A stretch of 17,232 nt of DNA, taken from assembly GCA_031419835.1 (NCBI GenBank), contig JANOLP010000083.1:1-17232 (forward strand). The letters are read 5' to 3'. Every line of letters starts with the position of its first letter. The first letter of the stretch is position 1. Made by a program: the position numbers and the translations under genes. Origin of the DNA: JALYOK01 sp031419835 (GTDB lineage: Bacteria > Pseudomonadota > Gammaproteobacteria > Burkholderiales > JALYOK01). The notes under the pieces are model-generated. The model was not told the origin of the DNA and searched no databases. It saw nothing but the letters and a program-made list of their open reading frames with translations. This document shows, piece by piece, positions 7,512 through 16,273 of this stretch.

Positions 7512-8354
7512 ATGATTCCTGCGGAACCTAATCTCAGCGCGCCGGCTGCTAAAGTTTCAACGGTGCGCCTGAGTATCTGGGTGATTCGCGGCCCTCTTAG
7601 CGTTCGCCAGTATTGGATGTTTGCCGTCATTGGTTTTCTAATGCCAATTGCGCTTTGGTGGATTTCGAGCACGGGCGGTTGGGTAGACAGGGTTTTCCTC
7701 CCGAGTCCAGCAGATGTAGTCGCACGAGTCGCGAAATGGTTCGGTCAGGAAAATCTGCTGCAAGACATTTGGATCAGTACCTACCGCGTGACTGTCGGCT
7801 GGCTTCTTTCGGCGCTAATTGCGTTACCGCTGGGATTATTCATCGGCACGTATCGGCCGATTCAAGCGATGCTCGAGCCGCTTATGGATTTCATTCGTTA
7901 CATGCCGGCAGTTGCATTTATTCCGTTGGTAATGATTTGGGTCGGTATCGACGAGAGCTCGAAAATTGCCATCATTTTCATCGGCACTTTTTTTCAAATG
8001 GTCTTGATGATGGCTGAAGACGTTCGTAGGGTACCGATGCAACAGATCGAAGCAGCACAAACCATGGGTGCCAATCGGAGCGAAGTGTTGTCGCTCGTTG
8101 TATTTCAATCGGCTAAACCGGCGCTATTGGACACGCTGCGCGTAACCATGGGTTGGGCTTGGACCTACCTGGTCGTGGCCGAACTGGTCGCTGCAAATTC
8201 GGGATTGGGTTATGCGATTCTCAAAGCACAGCGATTCTTGCAGACCGACAAAATCTTTGCCGGCATTCTGCTGATCGGTGCCATTGGCCTGGCGATGGAT
8301 CAAGCATTCCGTTGGCTTCATCGGCGTTCGTTTCCTTGGTTGTATGCAAGATAA
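7512..8354 (+). CDS. guanidine-operon ABC transporter, permease
   Basis: This 280-residue inner-membrane protein is of the BPD_transp_1 (TauC/SsuC-like) family. Hydrophobic segments fall at about 35-52, 92-113, 130-145, 151-167, 213-229 and 249-263, consistent with six helices. The cytoplasmic EAA loop that docks the ATPase begins at EAAQTMGA (180-187). An N-terminal cytoplasmic extension of about 30 residues precedes the first helix. The spacing to its neighbours is very short (15 bases before, 2 bases after), so all three transporter genes are probably on one transcript. The ribosome-binding site is weak, suggesting coupled translation. Substrate assignment to guanidine rests on context. 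Confidence 0.87.
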   Translation: MIPAEPNLSAPAAKVSTVRLSIWVIRGPLSVRQYWMFAVIGFLMPIALWWISSTGGWVDRVFLPSPADVVARVAKWFGQENLLQDIWISTYRVTVGWLLSALIALPLGLFIGTYRPIQAMLEPLMDFIRYMPAVAFIPLVMIWVGIDESSKIAIIFIGTFFQMVLMMAEDVRRVPMQQIEAAQTMGANRSEVLSLVVFQSAKPALLDTLRVTMGWAWTYLVVAELVAANSGLGYAILKAQRFLQTDKIFAGILLIGAIGLAMDQAFRWLHRRSFPWLYAR

Positions 8355-8356
8355 AT

Positions 8357-9199
8357 ATGGCTAAAACCATCACGATTTCGCGGCTGGGAAAAATTTTTTC
8401 GTCGAAGGATGGCATCGTAACCGCGCTACAAAACATCGAACTAGGCGTTGGTGCCGGCGAGTTCGTAACGTTAGTCGGAGCATCCGGCTGCGGCAAATCG
8501 ACCTTGTTGCGTATCATCGCCGGGTTGGAACAAAAAAGTGGCGGCCAAGTTAGTATTGATAACGTTCCAATTGACGGCCCCGGAGTTGATCGCGCTGTGG
8601 TATTTCAACACTACAGTCTGTATCCCTGGCTTACCGTAATTCAGAACATCAAGTTCTCCCGAAGACTCGAGACTCACTACGTCGATATCACAACTGCCGA
8701 CGTCGAAGTCGCGTCAGGTCGAGCGGATGCGTTGCTCGCGGTGATGGGCTTAACGCATGTTGCCGAAGCCTATCCGAACCAACTCTCCGGCGGCATGCAG
8801 CAACGCGTTGCTATCGCGCGCGCGTTGATGCCGCGGCCGCAAATTCTATTGATGGACGAGCCATTCGGTGCGCTCGACGCACAAACTCGCGATGTTATGC
8901 ATGATCTAATTCGCTATCTTCGCGCCATTGAGAACACCACGATCGTGTTCGTTACGCACGACGTTGAGGAGGCGATTTATCTTGGCAGTCGTGTCGTGGT
9001 CATGGCGCCCCGGCCCGGGCGAATCGATAGTATCCATGAGGTTCCGCTGCCCGATGAGCGGATCCAGGATATGAAACTAGCAGCGGAATTTATTGCGATG
9101 AAGCGCACGATTCTGGAACGAATTCGCGAAACGTCGGGCATGAAGACTGATTACGATATGCTGCGCAAGTTGACACGAAATGTGACCAAAATCGCCTAG
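8357..9199 (+). CDS. guanidine-operon ABC transporter, ATP-binding protein
   Basis: This 280-residue nucleotide-binding protein energises the importer. All motifs are present: Walker A GASGCGKST (41-49), Q-loop glutamine 84, signature LSGGMQQR (143-150), Walker B ILLMDEP (163-169) and the switch histidine in THDVEEA (His201). It resembles TauB/SsuB-type ATPases. The reading frame stays open upstream to 8153 inside the permease gene. The ATG at 8357, giving MAKTITISRL, is chosen because it fits the family N-terminus and starts 2 bases after the permease stop. A C-terminal extension of about 55 residues after the ATPase core is common in this subgroup. Confidence 0.9.
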   Translation: MAKTITISRLGKIFSSKDGIVTALQNIELGVGAGEFVTLVGASGCGKSTLLRIIAGLEQKSGGQVSIDNVPIDGPGVDRAVVFQHYSLYPWLTVIQNIKFSRRLETHYVDITTADVEVASGRADALLAVMGLTHVAEAYPNQLSGGMQQRVAIARALMPRPQILLMDEPFGALDAQTRDVMHDLIRYLRAIENTTIVFVTHDVEEAIYLGSRVVVMAPRPGRIDSIHEVPLPDERIQDMKLAAEFIAMKRTILERIRETSGMKTDYDMLRKLTRNVTKIA

Positions 9200-9216
9200 G
9201 CAATTGGAGTATTTGA

Positions 9217-9966
9217 ATGACCGAGAAATTACCTGAGATACCTTCCGCGGCGTTGTTATGGCAAGACTTAATACCGGGGGGCGCGCATTGGTCTGGGATT
9301 GTAAGGCGCGGAATGACGCTGCGCTTGATGGATTTGAAAGGTGACGCAAATTGCACCGCAATATTCTTCAACCAAGAAGAAAAGCTCGAACGTTACAACA
9401 TGGCCGATACCCTTAAAGCGCAGCACACCGCTTATTTAACCAAAGGTCATGTTTGTTACTCCGACATGGGGCGCGTAATGTGCTCAATTACGGAAGATGG
9501 CGTCGGTTGGCACGATCCCCTCTGCGGGCCATCCAATGCCATTGATATTCGCGAGAAGTTTGGTGAACGCCGTTATCAAGCGGCGCGCAACGAAATGTAT
9601 CGCAATGGCCGTGACGGTTTGCTTATCGAATTGGCAAAATGGGGGCTAGGCCCGCCGGATTTAGTTGCGACCGTAAATTTTTTTAGCAAAGTTTGGGTCG
9701 ATGATGACGGGCGGTTGCATTACGTCTCCGGGCATTCACCGGCAGAATCGGCTGTCGACCTGCGCTTCGAAATGAATTGCTTGGTCGCCTTTTCGGCCGC
9801 CCCCCATCCACTAACGGACGCTAGTGAATACCAACCGGGACCGATAAGCGTCACGGCGTGGCGTTCCAAGCCGGTCGCCGCGAACGACATATGTCGTTTG
9901 AGTTGCCCAGAAAATGGCCGCGGCTTTCACAACACGGAAACCTATTTCCGCGGAGCAAGCGCATGA
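9217..9966 (+). CDS. carboxyguanidine deiminase subunit (UAAP1-type, DUF1989 fold)
   Basis: This 249-residue protein belongs to the 'urea amidolyase/carboxylase-associated protein' family. It was later shown to form, with its partner encoded next, the heteromeric carboxyguanidine deiminase (CgdAB) that turns carboxyguanidine into allophanate plus ammonia. Family blocks visible are GDANCTAIFFN (42-52), RYNMADTLKAQHTAYLTKG (59-77), GWHDPLCG (97-104) and NFFSKV (154-159). The Cys and His residues in these blocks are candidates for metal or substrate contacts. GGAG lies 8 bases before the ATG. The gene overlaps the next one by ATGA, as expected for subunits made in equal amount. Which of CgdA or CgdB it is named varies, and I leave it open. 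Confidence 0.87.
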   Translation: MTEKLPEIPSAALLWQDLIPGGAHWSGIVRRGMTLRLMDLKGDANCTAIFFNQEEKLERYNMADTLKAQHTAYLTKGHVCYSDMGRVMCSITEDGVGWHDPLCGPSNAIDIREKFGERRYQAARNEMYRNGRDGLLIELAKWGLGPPDLVATVNFFSKVWVDDDGRLHYVSGHSPAESAVDLRFEMNCLVAFSAAPHPLTDASEYQPGPISVTAWRSKPVAANDICRLSCPENGRGFHNTETYFRGASA

Positions 9967-10619
9967 GCGCAAACTTGATTGAAAGTAAACTCGTCCCTGC
10001 GGATGCGACCTATGACGTGACGATTCCGGCGGGCGAGGGTTGGCTGCATGAAATTAAGCGGGGTCAGCTGTTTCGCATTCACGACCTCGAAGGAAATCAA
10101 TCAGCCGATACGATGTTTTACAATGCCACAAACCCCGCCGACCGATATAGTGCGCAGGATACGATTCGCGCACAACGAAGTCTTTATCTCACCACGGGCA
10201 CCCGTTTGATATCGAGCGAAGGGAATGTTTTGCTCACAATTGTTGCGGATACCTGTGGACGTCACGATACTCTGGGCGGTGCCTGTGCCTCAGAGAGCAA
10301 TAGCGTTCGTTATGCGCTCGATAAGAAATACATGCACAGTTGCCGCGATACATTTTTGCATACGGCGATACATTCACATCGTCAAATTGGTAAACGCGAC
10401 ATCGCCAGCAATATAAACTTTTTTATGAATGTGCCGGTAACGGCCGATGGAAAACTGACCTTTTCCGACGGCGTATCGGCACCGGGGAAATATGTCGAGA
10501 TGCGCGCAGAGATGGATGTGATTTGTTTGATCTCAAACTGTCCGCAATTGAATAATCCGTGTAACGCGTATAACCCCACACCGGTCCAATTGTTAATATG
10601 GGACGCGGCTAAAAATTGA
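9963..10619 (+). CDS. carboxyguanidine deiminase subunit (UAAP2-type, DUF1989 fold)
   Basis: This 218-residue partner of the preceding protein is clearly a paralogue of it. The same blocks recur in the same order: GNQSADTMFYN (44-54), RYSAQDTIRAQRSLYLTTG (61-79), ADTCGRHDTLGGACA (95-109) and NINFFMNVPV (150-159). The frame is open back to 9858, but the ATG at 9963 is preferred because it forms an ATGA overlap with the first subunit and gives the family N-terminus. Established work on this family indicates that both subunits are needed for deimination of carboxyguanidine. Here the pair sits between the importer and the carboxylase that makes the substrate. Confidence 0.88.
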   Translation: MSANLIESKLVPADATYDVTIPAGEGWLHEIKRGQLFRIHDLEGNQSADTMFYNATNPADRYSAQDTIRAQRSLYLTTGTRLISSEGNVLLTIVADTCGRHDTLGGACASESNSVRYALDKKYMHSCRDTFLHTAIHSHRQIGKRDIASNINFFMNVPVTADGKLTFSDGVSAPGKYVEMRAEMDVICLISNCPQLNNPCNAYNPTPVQLLIWDAAKN

Positions 10620-10634
10620 ATCTAGCACGTTGAC

Positions 10635-10690
10635 GACTGCGCGGGACGACCCGCATCGCAGTCAGTAAAATCGAGCGGGACGACCCGTCG
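10635..10690 (+). promoter_or_regulatory. guanidine-II (mini-ykkC) riboswitch
   Basis: Two hairpins each close an ACGA tetraloop with a CGGG/CCCG stem, the hallmark of the mini-ykkC consensus (two hairpins with ACGR loops and a short linker). Hairpin 1 is 10635-10663: an outer helix GACUGCG/CGCAGUC, a 3-base bulge and the loop at 10646-10649. Hairpin 2 is 10672-10690: CGA/UCG plus CGGG/CCCG around the loop at 10680-10683, with one bulged G. The same 13 bases occur in both arms (10641-10653 and 10675-10687). In this class two guanidinium ions bind the loops and the hairpins dock. It lies 24 bases before the carboxylase start. The exact switching mechanism is not evident, since no strong Shine-Dalgarno is seen there. 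Confidence 0.88.
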
Positions 10691-10714
10691 CAAACCGGAT
10701 GTCGCAATCAAGCT

Positions 10715-13700
10715 ATGTTTAGCAAAATCCTAATCGCGAACCGTGGCGCTATCGCCTGCCGCATCGCACGGACATTAAGAACCATGGGTGTGGCATCGGT
10801 TGCCGTCTACTCCGATGCCGATCGGTATTCGCAACATGTTGTGGATGCGGATGAGGCGATTCGGATCGGCCCACCAGCAGCGGCCGAAAGCTATCTATGC
10901 GTCGAAGCCATTTTGGATGCCGCCCGCCAAACCGGAGCGCAGGCGATTCATCCGGGTTATGGGTTCTTATCGGAAAACGCGGATTTTGCGCAAGCCTGCG
11001 CCGATGCCGGCTTAATTTTCATTGGGCCCACGCCTGCGCAAATGCGGGCATTTGGCTTGAAACATACGGCACGCGAGCTCGCGGCCGCAAACCAGGTGCC
11101 GTTGTTGCCGGGTTCACACTTACTCAGCAGTTTGGATGCTGCGTTTGCAGCCGCGGCACATATTGGCTATCCCGTTATGCTCAAGAGCACCGCTGGGGGC
11201 GGTGGAATTGGCATGCAGTTGGTGTGGCGCGAAGAAGAACTTGGCGCCGCATTCCAATCAGTTGAGCGGCTGGCAAAAAGCGCTTTTAAATCCGGCGGAT
11301 TGTTTTTGGAGAAATACGTCGAAGCCGCGCGCCACATCGAGGTGCAAATATTCGGCGACGGCCGAGGCAATGTCGTTAGCCTTGGCGAGCGCGATTGTTC
11401 CGTGCAGCGGCGCAATCAAAAGGTTATCGAAGAGGCGCCGGCGCCAGGATTAACCGATGCGCAACGGCAACAACTCGCCGCAACCGCCGAACGCCTCGGC
11501 CGTGCAATTGATTACCAATCGGCGGGAACGGTGGAATTCGTTTTCGATACCAACAGCGAACAGTTTTATTTCTTGGAAGTGAACACGCGGCTGCAAGTTG
11601 AGCATGGCGTCACCGAAGAAATTACCGGCACGGATCTAGTCCAATGGATGGTACGCCAAGCGGCCGGTGAGTTGGATCTTGCTCACTTCCGCGCGAAATT
11701 CGATGGCCATTCGATTCAGGCGCGAGTCTACGCAGAAGACCCCGGCAAGAATTTTCAACCTTGCAGTGGATTGCTCACGGCGGCAACTTTTCCTCGCGAT
11801 GTCAGAGTCGAAACATGGATATCGAACGGTAGTGAAATATCGTCCTACTATGATCCGATGATTGCGAAGTTGATTGTCAAAGCCGAAACGCGCACCGCGG
11901 CAATTGAAAAACTGGGCATTGCACTCGCGGAAACTGAAATTGCCGGGATCGAAACGAACGTACCGTACTTGCGCCAGATCGTCGCCGATAAAACGTTCGC
12001 TGCAGGCCGCCAAACCACGCGCTTTTTGTCCGCACTAAGTTACGTGGCGCGTAGCATCGAAGTCATTGAGCCCGGTATCCAGACCACCGTGCAGGACTAT
12101 CCGGGGCGAGTCGGATATTGGCACGTTGGCATGCCACCGTCCGGACCTATGGATTCGCTGGCAATGCGCTTGGCGAATCAGCTTGTCGGCAACGCAAATG
12201 GCGCGGCGGCGTTAGAAATTACGCTAGCAGGGCCGACGTTGAAATTTAACTGCGACACCACGATTGCGATTGCCGGCGCGCCGTTTCAAGTTGAACTCAA
12301 TGGACAGCCGCTCGCGCTTTGGCGCAGTCAAACGATTCGCGCGGGTGACAAGTTAAAAATTGCCGGCGTCACCGGTCCCGGTGCGCGATGCTATCTCGCC
12401 GTGGCCGCCGGGTTGGATGTGCCGGATTATCTAGGCAGCAAGTCGACATTTACTCTCGGCCAAGTCGGCGGACATGGCGGACGAACCTTACGCGCGGGCG
12501 ACGTGTTGCACGTTGGCACCGTCTCAAATGCGATTCGCACACTGCCGACAATCGACCCGAAAACGATTCCGCAATACGCGACACATTGGAAAATCGGCGT
12601 GTTATATGGCCCCCACGGCTCACCGGATTTCTTTACCGAAGCCGATATTGCAATGTTCTTCGCCACTGATTGGGAAGTGCACTACAACTCGAGCCGCACC
12701 GGTGTTCGTTTGATTGGGCCAAAGCCGCAATGGGCGCGCCGCGACGGCGGCGAAGCGGGGTTGCATCCGTCGAATATTCACGACAACGCCTATGCTATTG
12801 GCGCAATCGATTTCACCGGCGATATGCCGGTTATTCTCGGGCCCGATGGCCCAAGCCTAGGTGGCTTTGTCTGCCCGGCCGTTGTCGTCAAAGCTGAACT
12901 TTGGAAGATCGGCCAGCTTAAGTCTGGCGACAAATTACGCTTTGAAAGAATATCGTTGCCACAGGCGCTGGCACTTGCCGCTGAGCAAGAATCGACCGTT
13001 ACAGCGTTAGTCTCGGCGCCACCCAGGAAGATCGCGTCACAAAATTGTGAACGTGAAGATGCGATCATCCACCGCCTCGAAGTTAGTCGCGACAAGCTTG
13101 GCGTAACTTATCGATTTGCGGGCGATAACTATCTATTGATCGAGTACGGCGCGTTGGTACTCGATCTAAATCTGCGCTTCCGCGTTCATGCTTTGATGGA
13201 AGCGCTTCAGCGTCAAACCATTCGCGGAATCATCGATCTGACGCCAGGCATTCGCTCGCTACAAGTTCACTACGACAGTATGCAATTGCCGCTAGCGGTT
13301 TTAATGAAATTTCTACTCGAAGCGGAATCTGCGCTGCCGTCGGTTAACGACATGAAAGTACGGACGCGCATCGTTCATTTGCCGTTGGCTTGGAACGATA
13401 GCCAGACGCAACTAGCGATTCAGAAATACGTCCAATCGGTTCGTAAAGATGCGCCGTGGTGCCCGAGCAATATCGAGTTCATTCGCCGCATCAACGGCCT
13501 CAAAAGCGTTGAAGATGTTCAACGCATCGTGTTCGATGCGTCTTATCTTGTGCTTGGTTTGGGCGATGTCTATCTCGGCGCGCCGGTTGCAACGCCAATC
13601 GATCCGCGTCATCGATTGGTCACAACCAAATACAATCCTGCGCGCACCTGGACGCCGGAAAACGCGGTTGGTATTGGCGGCGCATATCTCTGTGTTTATG

Positions 13701-14320
13701 GAATGGAAGGCCCGGGCGGTTACCAATTCGTCGGACGTACGATCCAAATGTGGAACCGCTATCGGCAAACGCCGGATTTTCGCGAAGGCAAGCCATGGCT
13801 ATTGCGATTTTTCGATCAGATTCGCTTTTACCCGGTGAGCGAAGAAGCATTGCTCGACATGCGTCTGGAATTTCTGCATGGCAAGTTCAATATCAAGATC
13901 GAGGAAGAAACCTTTAGTCTGGGCGACTACAACGAGTTTCTTCAGAACAACGAAACGGACATTTTGCGTTTCAAGACCCAGCAGCAAACGGCGTTCGAAG
14001 CAGAACGTGAACGCTGGAAAGCGGCAGGCCAAGCGGATTTTGACGATGAAAACGTCATCGACGACGTTCCGGAAAATGAACTTGTGCTTAGTCCCGGCGC
14101 GCGCGCGATAACCAGTCCGGTGGCAGGCAGCCTATGGAAAGTGTTGGTAAAGCCTGGGGAGCTAGTCAGCGCGGGAACGCCACTGATGATTGTCGAATCG
14201 ATGAAAATGGAGATCAATGTGACGGCAACGCAAGAGGGCATTGTGCAACAAATTCTTTGCAATGAAGGTGCACCAGTTGCGTCCGGCCAGAACTTAATCG
14301 TAATTGAGGAAAGCCCATGA
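10715..14320 (+). CDS. guanidine carboxylase (urea carboxylase family, biotin-dependent)
   Basis: This full-length 1201-residue multidomain enzyme carboxylates guanidine using ATP, bicarbonate and biotin. The biotin carboxylase domain spans about 1-445, with glycine loop GGGGIGMQ (161-168), catalytic block ERDCSVQRRNQKVIEE (225-240) and EVNTRLQVEH (288-297). The carboxyltransferase region (about 455-1090) has the two urea-carboxylase halves. The C-terminal biotin carrier domain (about 1120-1201) has the biotinylated lysine in ESMKME (Lys1164). The carboxyltransferase motif GAIDFTGD carries Asp699. As I recall, urea carboxylases have Asn here and guanidine carboxylases Asp. The two guanidine riboswitches and the deiminase genes favour guanidine over urea. 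The stop overlaps the hydrolase start (ATGA). Automatic annotation would probably say urea carboxylase. Confidence 0.92.
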   Translation: MFSKILIANRGAIACRIARTLRTMGVASVAVYSDADRYSQHVVDADEAIRIGPPAAAESYLCVEAILDAARQTGAQAIHPGYGFLSENADFAQACADAGLIFIGPTPAQMRAFGLKHTARELAAANQVPLLPGSHLLSSLDAAFAAAAHIGYPVMLKSTAGGGGIGMQLVWREEELGAAFQSVERLAKSAFKSGGLFLEKYVEAARHIEVQIFGDGRGNVVSLGERDCSVQRRNQKVIEEAPAPGLTDAQRQQLAATAERLGRAIDYQSAGTVEFVFDTNSEQFYFLEVNTRLQVEHGVTEEITGTDLVQWMVRQAAGELDLAHFRAKFDGHSIQARVYAEDPGKNFQPCSGLLTAATFPRDVRVETWISNGSEISSYYDPMIAKLIVKAETRTAAIEKLGIALAETEIAGIETNVPYLRQIVADKTFAAGRQTTRFLSALSYVARSIEVIEPGIQTTVQDYPGRVGYWHVGMPPSGPMDSLAMRLANQLVGNANGAAALEITLAGPTLKFNCDTTIAIAGAPFQVELNGQPLALWRSQTIRAGDKLKIAGVTGPGARCYLAVAAGLDVPDYLGSKSTFTLGQVGGHGGRTLRAGDVLHVGTVSNAIRTLPTIDPKTIPQYATHWKIGVLYGPHGSPDFFTEADIAMFFATDWEVHYNSSRTGVRLIGPKPQWARRDGGEAGLHPSNIHDNAYAIGAIDFTGDMPVILGPDGPSLGGFVCPAVVVKAELWKIGQLKSGDKLRFERISLPQALALAAEQESTVTALVSAPPRKIASQNCEREDAIIHRLEVSRDKLGVTYRFAGDNYLLIEYGALVLDLNLRFRVHALMEALQRQTIRGIIDLTPGIRSLQVHYDSMQLPLAVLMKFLLEAESALPSVNDMKVRTRIVHLPLAWNDSQTQLAIQKYVQSVRKDAPWCPSNIEFIRRINGLKSVEDVQRIVFDASYLVLGLGDVYLGAPVATPIDPRHRLVTTKYNPARTWTPENAVGIGGAYLCVYGMEGPGGYQFVGRTIQMWNRYRQTPDFREGKPWLLRFFDQIRFYPVSEEALLDMRLEFLHGKFNIKIEEETFSLGDYNEFLQNNETDILRFKTQQQTAFEAERERWKAAGQADFDDENVIDDVPENELVLSPGARAITSPVAGSLWKVLVKPGELVSAGTPLMIVESMKMEINVTATQEGIVQQILCNEGAPVASGQNLIVIEESP

Positions 14321-16104
14321 GCGAGATAAGTCTACAAATTTCTGATTTGCGTCAGGCCTATGGAAGCGGCGCGCTTACACCCGCTCAGGTGGTCGACTAT
14401 ATTCTCAAACGTTGCGAAGCGTTTGCCGAGCACAATATTTGGATCACGTTAACTGACACAGATAAATTGCGCTACTACGCGGTTAACGTCGAGGCTCGCG
14501 GTATGGAATCGCAGCCGCTGTTCGGCATTCCGTTCGCGATCAAGGACAACATTGATCTTATTGATATTCCTACCAGCGCGGCATGCGCGGATTTCGCGTA
14601 CACGCCGCTACGTTCCGCCATGGTAGTGGAACGACTCATGGCCGCCGGTGCTATACCGATCGGCAAGACCAACCTCGATCAATTTGCGACGGGACTTGTC
14701 GGCACTCGCTCGCCTTTTGGCGTCTGTCGTAATGCGTTCGATAAAACGTATATCTCTGGGGGCTCCAGCGCCGGGTCGGCCGTAGCGGTTGCCTTGGGGC
14801 TCGCTAGTTTTTCCCTTGGCACCGATACGGCCGGATCCGGCCGAGTGCCTGCCGCGTTCAACAATATTGTTGGACTTAAGCCGACCCTCGGTTCGATATC
14901 GGCGCGCGGTGTTGTACCGGCCTGCCGCACCTTAGACACCGTCTCAATCTTTGCACTAACGGCCGACGATGCGGCGCAAGTCGCCGCTATTGCGCAGGGA
15001 TATGATGAAGAAGATGCCTATTCCCGTCCCGTAGTCGGCGGAGGTCAACCCAATTTCAGCGCAAAGTTTCGCTTTGGCGTCCCGCAGTCAGCGCAGTTGG
15101 AATTTTTCGGTAACGCCGATGCGAAGGCATTGTTTGCCCGCAGCGTCGAGAGGCTGCAAGCGATCGGCGGCGAAATGGTGGCCATCGACTATTCCGATTT
15201 TTTGGAAACGGCAAGGCTGCTGTACGGCGGCCCGTGGGTTGCCGAACGCTATCAGGCGATTCGAAAATTCATCGAACGCCAACCCAATTCTTTGCACGAA
15301 GTTACTCGCCAAATAACGTTAGGCGCGCAAAATTATTCCGCCGCCGATACGTTTGCCGCGCTTTATCAGTTACAGGAATTGAAGCGCAGTACGGCGAAGG
15401 TCTGGAACGAAATCGATATCCTCGTCACGCCAACTGCCGGAACCATTTACAAGATTGACGAGGTGTTGGCCGAACCCATCAAGCTCAATTCCAATCTAGG
15501 CTACTACACAAATTTCATGAACTTGCTGGATCTTTCGGCGATCGCTGTGCCGGCCGGATTTCTCGGCAATGGTTTGCCGTTCGGCATCACTTTTGGCGCA
15601 CCTGCTTTTAGCGATAACGCATTGCTCGATTTAGCGCGGCGTTGGCAAACGGCGTTTCCGTTAGCGCTCGGCGCGACCGCACGCAATCGCACACCGAGTT
15701 TGTCGCAACCCGCGCCGGGAATGATTCAAGTCGCCGTTTGCGGCGCGCATATGTCAGGCCTACCACTCAATCACCAGTTGACCGACCGCGGCGGACGACT
15801 ACGCTTAACAACGCGCAGTGCCGCGAAATATCGCTTATACGCGTTGGCCGGTAGCGGTGTGCGCCGGCCAGGCATGGTGAGGAGCGAGGAGGGCAGCGCG
15901 ATCGAACTGGAAGTCTGGGAAATGCCGGCTGCAGCATTCGGCACCTTCGTCGCGGGAATTCCTGCGCCGCTAGGGATCGGCACAATTGAGTTGGAATCCG
16001 GAAACCTCGTGCAAGGCTTCGTCTGCGAGAGTTATGTCATTCCGAGCGCCGAAGACATTACGCACTTTGGTGGTTGGCGACATTATCTGGCTGAAAAAAA
16101 GTAA
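14317..16104 (+). CDS. atzF: allophanate hydrolase
   Basis: This 595-residue, full-length protein of the amidase-signature family performs the last step, allophanate to two ammonia and two CO2. The Ser-cisSer-Lys triad is visible as Lys76 (FAIKDNID), cis-Ser151 (ISGGSSAGS) and nucleophile Ser174 (DTAGSGRVPA). The amidase domain runs to about residue 455. The C-terminal domain (about 470-595, beginning IQVAVCGAHMSG) is the allophanate-hydrolase-specific module linked to decarboxylation of the N-carboxycarbamate intermediate. Translation is probably coupled to the carboxylase through the ATGA overlap. In yeast the equivalent two enzymes are fused as urea amidolyase. It is the last gene of the operon, and no clear terminator follows. 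Confidence 0.93.
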   Translation: MSEISLQISDLRQAYGSGALTPAQVVDYILKRCEAFAEHNIWITLTDTDKLRYYAVNVEARGMESQPLFGIPFAIKDNIDLIDIPTSAACADFAYTPLRSAMVVERLMAAGAIPIGKTNLDQFATGLVGTRSPFGVCRNAFDKTYISGGSSAGSAVAVALGLASFSLGTDTAGSGRVPAAFNNIVGLKPTLGSISARGVVPACRTLDTVSIFALTADDAAQVAAIAQGYDEEDAYSRPVVGGGQPNFSAKFRFGVPQSAQLEFFGNADAKALFARSVERLQAIGGEMVAIDYSDFLETARLLYGGPWVAERYQAIRKFIERQPNSLHEVTRQITLGAQNYSAADTFAALYQLQELKRSTAKVWNEIDILVTPTAGTIYKIDEVLAEPIKLNSNLGYYTNFMNLLDLSAIAVPAGFLGNGLPFGITFGAPAFSDNALLDLARRWQTAFPLALGATARNRTPSLSQPAPGMIQVAVCGAHMSGLPLNHQLTDRGGRLRLTTRSAAKYRLYALAGSGVRRPGMVRSEEGSAIELEVWEMPAAAFGTFVAGIPAPLGIGTIELESGNLVQGFVCESYVIPSAEDITHFGGWRHYLAEKK

Positions 16105-16273
16105 ATTCAAGATTTGCAATGCGCTGAGCCAGACGGCGCATGCAGCTTGCTTCTGTGGCAATGCTACGCCAGAAACATGGACCGGCGCGGCACGTGGCAA
16201 AAGGCAAAGTGTATGCAATCGCTGGCGGTAATTTGAATTTTGCGAGGGCGACTAATCATTTGGAATGACTTAC

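Noticed and set aside
8153..8356. N-terminal extension of the ABC ATPase frame into the permease gene
   Set aside because: The extension has no family similarity and overlaps the permease by 200 bases. The ATG at 8357 gives the normal N-terminus.
9217..10619. Tandem duplication of one gene (two DUF1989 proteins)
   Set aside because: The two copies are diverged paralogues known as obligate partners of the deiminase, so this is a normal arrangement and not a recent duplication.
16103..16240. 8-bp inverted repeat AAATTCAA/TTGAATTT flanking the gap after the hydrolase
   Set aside because: Short, AT-rich and 120 bases apart, with no target duplication or transposase. Not enough to call a mobile element or terminator.
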